A stretch of 64,000 nt of DNA from Deltaproteobacteria bacterium. Lineage in GTDB: Bacteria; Lernaellota; Lernaellaia; JACKCT01. Positions 58,522-64,000 of the stretch are shown in pieces. Within the stretch, counting starts at the first letter, position 1; each line of letters begins with the position of its first letter. The notes below the pieces were generated by a model that searched no databases, had not been told where the DNA came from, and saw nothing but the letters and a program-made list of their open reading frames with translations. The stretch spans positions 454,578 through 518,577 of the forward strand of contig JACKCT010000002.1 in NCBI GenBank assembly GCA_020633895.1, written 5' to 3'. The translations under genes and the position numbers were made by a program.

Positions 58522-59291
58522 GCGACGATCTGCACCAGGCGGCAAAATTGCTGGCGGAGGCGTCCTCGTCCATGGCCTTCACCGGCGCGGGAATTTCGGT
58601 GGACTCGGGCATTCCGGATTTTCGCAGCGACGACGGCCTATGGACCAAATTCAACCCCATGGAATACGCCACCATCGACGCCTTCCTGGCCGACCCGGAG
58701 AAGGTGTGGACGATGATCTTCGAGATGAGCACGCTGCTCACCTCCGCCAAGCCCAACCCGGGGCATGTCGGTTTGGCCACATTGGAGCAGGCCGGGCGCC
58801 TGTCCGGCGTCGTGACGCAGAACATCGACAACCTGCATCAGATGGGCGGAAGCCGGGTGGTGGTCGAGTATCACGGCAACGCCCGGCGCCTGGTCGGGAT
58901 GCGCAGCGGCAAGGTCTATGACGCGGACGCGCCGAGTGTCATCGCCGCTTTTGAGCACCGCACGCCGCCGCGCTGCGAGGTCAGCGGGGAGATCCTCAAG
59001 CCCGATTTCGTCTTTTTCGGCGAAGCCATCCCCGCCGCCGCCGCCATGGCCTCCATGCACATGGCCTCGACCTGCGACGCCATGCTCATCATCGGCACCA
59101 GCGCCGAGGTCTACCCGGCCGCCCAACTGCCGGAGGTCGCCCGCTCGGCCGGGGCCGCCTTGATCGAGGTCAATCGAGAGACCACCCGCCTGACGCCCTA
59201 CGTGGACATCAGCCTGCGAGGCCGCGCCGCCGAGATCGTTCCGGCCCTCGCCGCCCTGGTTTCCGAGCGGCAACGCCAAAGCGCGAACTAA
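58518..59291 (+). CDS. SIR2-family NAD-dependent protein deacylase (sirtuin)
   Basis: 257 aa from ATG 58518, coupled to the micro-ORF chain. It has the NAD-binding motif FTGAGISVDSGIPDFRS (21-37), TQNIDNLH (100-107) and the catalytic His119 (EYHG). Sirtuins remove acyl groups from lysine using NAD+. The small zinc-binding domain is abnormal: the first CxxC is absent (RLVGMRSG) and the second reads PRCEVSGE, leaving only Cys153. It probably folds without structural zinc. Confidence 0.92.
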   Translation: MSDDLHQAAKLLAEASSSMAFTGAGISVDSGIPDFRSDDGLWTKFNPMEYATIDAFLADPEKVWTMIFEMSTLLTSAKPNPGHVGLATLEQAGRLSGVVTQNIDNLHQMGGSRVVVEYHGNARRLVGMRSGKVYDADAPSVIAAFEHRTPPRCEVSGEILKPDFVFFGEAIPAAAAMASMHMASTCDAMLIIGTSAEVYPAAQLPEVARSAGAALIEVNRETTRLTPYVDISLRGRAAEIVPALAALVSERQRQSAN

Positions 59292-59390
59292 CGCCGATCG
59301 GGATTTCGCCCCCAGGGGCCTTGCATTCGCCGGGCGGTTGAGCGCAATCTGAATGCAGGCCCGTGCGCAACTTTCCCGAAAGCAGAAAGG

Positions 59391-60830
<1,440 letters not shown>

Positions 60831-60916
60831 CCGGGTAGCCCCGGCGGACCTGCACCCCGGCGCGTGGTCACGATACCCTTGGGGCTCGTCGCTTCGCTCC
60901 AGCATTTGCAATGCTC

Positions 60917-60955
60917 GTTGTCATCCCGAACGCAGTGAGGGACCTCTCGTGCGAT
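60917..60955. repeat. Dispersed repeat B copy
   Basis: CGTTGTCATCCCGAACGCAG TGAGGGACCTCTCGTGCG is almost identical to the 36986 copy. Confidence 0.75.
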
Positions 60956-60980
60956 GCCGGTAGGGCGGTGCGATAACCCG

Positions 60981-61003
60981 CCCTTACGTTCGGGGCTCTG
61001 ACG
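60981..61003. repeat. Dispersed repeat A terminal piece overlapping a gene end
   Basis: On the minus strand this reads TCAGAGCCCCGAACGTAAG. It supplies the last codons (Ser-Glu-Pro-Arg-Thr) and the stop of the glycosyltransferase gene at 60984-61760. Confidence 0.7.
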
Positions 61004-61760
61004 GCGAACGTCCGCCGCCGATTCTCGGCCGCAAAATCAACTCATACCAAAGCCCCAGCAATTGAGCGACCGAACGCACCAGGCGTTTGACGTTGAAGAT
61101 CTGGCTGCGTCCGTAGACGCGGAAGAAGTGCCTCACGCCGACTTCGCGATAGCGCGCCCCGGCGTCCTGCGTCTTGCGCATGAGTTCCACGCAGATCGCC
61201 CCCGAGCGGCGCGTGAGCGTGACCCGATCCATCAGCGACTTGCGGATCAGTCGAAAATCGCAGTCCACATCCCGCACTGTCAGGCCGAAGAACAGGCGCA
61301 CCGTGTGCTGATAAATCGAGCCGATGACCTTGCGGTGATAGGGGTCGTTGCGGGAGATTTTGTAGCCCTGCACCACGTCCACGTCGTCGCTCATTTGTTC
61401 CACCAGCAGTCGCAGCTCGTCCGGGTCGTACTGGTGGTCGCCGTCGGTGTAGAAGATCCAATCCTTGGTCGCCGCCTCGAAGCCGGAGATCAGCGCACCG
61501 CCGTAACCCCGATTGGCGTCGTGAAACACCAGGCGCAGGTGGTCGGGAAAGGTCGTCTGTAAATCGGTCAACAACTTGCGCGCGCCGTCGGTGCTGCCGT
61601 CGTCCACGACGATGACCTCATAGTCGGACGCCACTTCACGCAACGTAAAGATCGCGGCGCATACCATCGTGGCGATGGTGCCCCGGTCGTTGTAGCACGG
61701 GAAAAAGCACGAGATGGACGGCTTGTCCAAGGCGGCCTCACCTTTGTCGCGATGTTGCAT
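60984..61760 (-). CDS. Family 2 glycosyltransferase (dolichol-P-mannose synthase-like)
   Basis: 258 aa from ATG 61760, which lacks a ribosome site; TTG 61730 with AGGTGAGG before it is a plausible start. It has a GT-A fold with SCFFPCYNDRGTI, VVDDGSTDG and the DXD-type YTDGDHQYDP. The C-terminal half has RDVDCDFRLI and GRSQIF as in DPMS/ArnC-like enzymes, but no membrane helices. It likely transfers a sugar to a polyprenyl phosphate. Its C-terminal SEPRT-stop is encoded by a dispersed repeat A. Confidence 0.9.
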   Translation of the reverse strand: MQHRDKGEAALDKPSISCFFPCYNDRGTIATMVCAAIFTLREVASDYEVIVVDDGSTDGARKLLTDLQTTFPDHLRLVFHDANRGYGGALISGFEAATKDWIFYTDGDHQYDPDELRLLVEQMSDDVDVVQGYKISRNDPYHRKVIGSIYQHTVRLFFGLTVRDVDCDFRLIRKSLMDRVTLTRRSGAICVELMRKTQDAGARYREVGVRHFFRVYGRSQIFNVKRLVRSVAQLLGLWYELILRPRIGGGRSPSEPRT

Positions 61761-61773
61761 GACTCTGGAAAGT

Positions 61774-62577
61774 TTAGACCGTTTTCAGCAATTCTTTCCA
61801 GCGACCGGTGATACCAATGTGCGTGATCGCGAAGTCGTAGCGGATGGGATCCTCGGGGCAGAGCTTGCGCAGATGCGCGGTGACTTCGCACGCGGCCTTC
61901 CAATCGTTGCTCTTTCGCTGGAGCAGCCCAAGCGCCCGGCAGATGCGCGCCACGTGGACATCCAGCGGCATTACCAGCCGATGGGCGCCCACCTCGGGCC
62001 ATAGGCCGAAGTCGACACCGTCGTCGGGGCGAGCCATCCAACGCAAAAACAAATTGTATCTTTTGCACGCGCTGCCGTCGCCGGGGGTGGGCCAAAGGTA
62101 GCTGTTGGCGTGACGGGATTTGCCGATGCCTTCCCGCAGGCGGGCGGTGAACGCGGCCATGGGCACGTCGATCGTCGCGCCCGCCTCGTCGCCGGCGAGG
62201 AAAGCGTTTTTGACCGATCCGTACTCACCGACCAAGTGGGCGACGCCTTGCAGAAAATCCGTCATGTCCTCGGCGGTCGTAAAACGATGGACAAATCCCG
62301 CCAAGCGCTTGCCGTCGCGGCGGCGGTCGAAACTTTTCAGCGTGTCATACGGCGACGGCCCCAGGGCGGCGAGCACCTTGTCCACCGAATTGACGACGGA
62401 GGCGACGCGTCCGTAGGCCAAGGCGGCGGCGACGAGGCCCGCGATTTCGACGTCCTCGGGTTTGGAAAAGCGATGCACTCGCGAGACCGGGTCGATCCCC
62501 ATCAACTCGACGCGGTGGTAACGGCCGTAAACGTCGTCGAGCAGGGCGTAGGCGGCGCGTCGGGAGGGGCGGGGCAT
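61774..62577 (-). CDS. TIGR02757 (DUF2400) family protein
   Basis: 267 aa from ATG 62577. The family is recognised from VHRFSKPEDVEIAGLVAAAL, ALAYGRV, HRFTTAEDM, KRYNLFLRWMARPDDGVDFG and PLDVHVARICRALGL. The fold is predicted to be a helical HhH-type DNA glycosylase relative, but the function is not established. It is in tight order with the glycosyltransferase genes on this strand. Confidence 0.93.
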   Translation of the reverse strand: MPRPSRRAAYALLDDVYGRYHRVELMGIDPVSRVHRFSKPEDVEIAGLVAAALAYGRVASVVNSVDKVLAALGPSPYDTLKSFDRRRDGKRLAGFVHRFTTAEDMTDFLQGVAHLVGEYGSVKNAFLAGDEAGATIDVPMAAFTARLREGIGKSRHANSYLWPTPGDGSACKRYNLFLRWMARPDDGVDFGLWPEVGAHRLVMPLDVHVARICRALGLLQRKSNDWKAACEVTAHLRKLCPEDPIRYDFAITHIGITGRWKELLKTV

Positions 62578-62599
62578 GGCGTTTCGCGTCGCGAGCCGA

Positions 62600-63238
62600 C
62601 TAGCGGCACCAGTTTTTGGAGACGAGCCAGTCTTCGATTGTCGGGAAATGACGGATGTCGTCCGCGGTGTCCAGGTCGTGCATCTCGGGCAGTTCGGCCC
62701 AGGTCATGGCGTGGGCTCGGATGCGGTTTCGTGTTTCGTAAAACACGGTTTCGGTGCCGTACTCGATGCCCTCGAAGATCGCCGCCTCGGGGCGCGTCAG
62801 CCCGATGAGGATGTACCCGCCGTCGGAGGTGGGAATCAGGCACGCGTCTTTTTCGTCCAGCGCGGCCAGGGCCTGTTCGATGTGCCTCGCGGCCATGTCC
62901 GGCGCGTCCAGACCGACGATCAGCACCTTCTCGGCCCCCTCGTCGAAGGCGTCCTGCGTCGCGTTGGCCAACCGTTCGCCCAGGTCGTCGCCGTGCTGCA
63001 CCCAGATCTCGATGTCCTTGCCCAGCCACGCCCGCACGCGCTCGTCCGACGAGTCCTCCGGCGCCATTACGACCTTGGTGGAAAGCCCCGGAACCTGCGT
63101 GATGGCGTCGAAAATCTCCTTGCCCATCCAGACGTACAGATCGCAGGCGATTTCCTCGCCGACCGAGGCGGCCAGGCGCGTTTTGACCCGGCCGGGCAGG
63201 GGCGTTTTGGTGAAGACGAGCAGGGTGGATTTGGGCAA
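62600..63238 (-). CDS. TIGR04282 (DUF2064) family glycosyltransferase-like protein
   Basis: 212 aa from TTG 63238 with AAGGA 7 nt upstream. The frame reaches ATG 63358, but that would overlap the previous gene by 100 bp. It contains VFTKTPLPGRVKTRLA, VGLDAPDM, SDGGYILIGL and HDLDTADD. Members look like nucleotidyl- or glycosyltransferases and are often adjacent to TIGR04283 genes, as here. Confidence 0.9.
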   Translation of the reverse strand: MPKSTLLVFTKTPLPGRVKTRLAASVGEEIACDLYVWMGKEIFDAITQVPGLSTKVVMAPEDSSDERVRAWLGKDIEIWVQHGDDLGERLANATQDAFDEGAEKVLIVGLDAPDMAARHIEQALAALDEKDACLIPTSDGGYILIGLTRPEAAIFEGIEYGTETVFYETRNRIRAHAMTWAELPEMHDLDTADDIRHFPTIEDWLVSKNWCR

Positions 63239-63258
63239 TTTCGATTCCTTGATTTCGA

Positions 63259-63999
63259 TTATCGATCGGGCAGGGCCGTATCCGCTGCCTTGGTATCCGC
63301 CGAAGTCGTCCGAGGCCGCCTCCGGGCCTCCGCCAACGCCCGCGACCAATTGCGCCATGTTTGACGGAAGACGCCGTTTTCGCGCCAGGCCCGATCATTG
63401 ACCAGCACCGGCGCGTCGACAATGACGCATCGGCCCCGCGACTTCAAGGCGCGCACCAGACCGATGTCTTCCAGCACCGGCGGCTCGGGGAAAGGGCCGA
63501 CGACGTCGAAATCGGCCTTGCGGCAAAACAGCGCTTGATCCCCATACGGGCCGTTGAGAAATCGCCCCCGCAACGCGACGCCCAGCTCGACCAGGCGGTA
63601 GGCGGGCGAGGCTCCGGGCAGGCGGAATTCAAACGCGCCGACGGTGGTCTTCGGGTCGGCCATGACGGCGCGCACATGCTCGGTCCAGCCTTCGGGCAGG
63701 ATCGTGTCGGCGTGGCAGAAAACGAGGATGACATCCTCGCCGGCGTCGCCGTCCGACCAGCGATGGCGCGCTCCGGCGTTCATCTGGGACGCCCGTCCGC
63801 GAGGCGCGTCGAGCACCTCCAGGTTCACGTATCGCTTGCGGGCCACGACGCGGTAACGCCGGGCCACCGTGTCCGTGCCGTCGGTGCTGCCGCCGTCGAC
63901 GACCACCACCTCGTCCGGCCGCCCGGCCACGATCGCCTCCAGGCACGGCCCCAGGCACGTCAGTTCATTGAGCGTGGGAACGACGACACGAATCATCAT
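63259..63999 (-). CDS. TIGR04283 family glycosyltransferase (may start beyond the window)
   Basis: 246 aa if it starts at ATG 63999, one base from the window edge, so a longer N-terminus cannot be excluded. It is a GT2 protein with VVVPTLNELTCLGPCLEAI, VVVDGGSTDGT and CHADTILPEGW (DXD-like). The segment NGPYGDQALFCRKADFDVVGPFPEPPVLED is typical of TIGR04283. It is paired with the TIGR04282 gene 20 bp downstream. Confidence 0.9.
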   Translation of the reverse strand: MMIRVVVPTLNELTCLGPCLEAIVAGRPDEVVVVDGGSTDGTDTVARRYRVVARKRYVNLEVLDAPRGRASQMNAGARHRWSDGDAGEDVILVFCHADTILPEGWTEHVRAVMADPKTTVGAFEFRLPGASPAYRLVELGVALRGRFLNGPYGDQALFCRKADFDVVGPFPEPPVLEDIGLVRALKSRGRCVIVDAPVLVNDRAWRENGVFRQTWRNWSRALAEARRRPRTTSADTKAADTALPDR

Positions 64000-64000
64000 C

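Overview
This is a high-GC chromosomal segment from a Gram-negative, probably deltaproteobacteria-like or related candidate-phylum bacterium. That placement is inferred. The support is Asp-rich lipoprotein linkers after lipoboxes, MopE-type metal-binding motifs, TIGR00266/AIM24 and TIGR02757 proteins, a sigma54 activator, and several cobalamin-binding radical SAM enzymes. No phage, IS transposase, CRISPR array or rRNA was seen. One tRNA gene, tRNA-Arg(ACG), lies at 21210-21283.

Layout. (i) 1-12805 (-): six consecutive paralogous secreted lipoproteins of about 650 aa. Each has a lipobox, poly-Asp linker, calcium/MopE-like repeats, a DUF1565-type parallel beta-helix and a C-terminal motif ending in DIGADE. 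Most units have their own intrinsic terminator, and four have an upstream GTGA-N6-TCAC (CRP/FNR-like) site about 34-36 bp before a -10 box. (ii) 13.1-21.2 kb: two small secreted or hypothetical proteins, a membrane histidine kinase/NtrC-type regulator pair, a Cys-rich lipoprotein and a large six-hairpin-glycosidase-like lipoprotein. (iii) 21.2-26.4 kb: tRNA-Arg, a CarH-like MerR/B12 photoreceptor regulator, a small exported protein, and three overlapping membrane genes that look like shrunken, degenerate NuoL, NuoM and NuoN. (iv) 26.5-37.7 kb: an acyl-CoA dehydrogenase, a YacP-like NYN RNase, two large membrane proteins, three tandem AIM24-family genes and a membrane-anchored cytochrome c. (v) 37.8-55.9 kb: eight radical SAM genes, seven of them BchE-like with N-terminal B12-binding-type domains. 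They are mixed with a crotonase, two GT-C/DUF2079-like membrane proteins and a protein made of six tandem 8-cysteine repeats. Five of the radical SAM genes form one apparent operon (48599-55941) ending in a strong terminator. (vi) 56.0-64 kb: ArsR plus two AHSA1 proteins, a TPR protein coupled to a zinc-ligand-poor sirtuin through a chain of overlapping micro-ORFs, glucose-6-phosphate isomerase, and a run of glycosyltransferase-type genes.

Two dispersed intergenic repeat families (AGAGCCCCGA... and GTCATCCCGAA...) occur throughout the second and third parts. Two of their copies supply the stop codon of a neighbouring gene. The best candidates for undescribed biology are the B12-radical-SAM/GT-C/octacysteine cluster, the ATGA-coupled micro-ORF array before the sirtuin, the degenerate NuoLMN trio, and the beta-helix lipoprotein array with shared CRP/FNR-type promoters. 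All functional calls come from reading motifs by eye; no database search was run.
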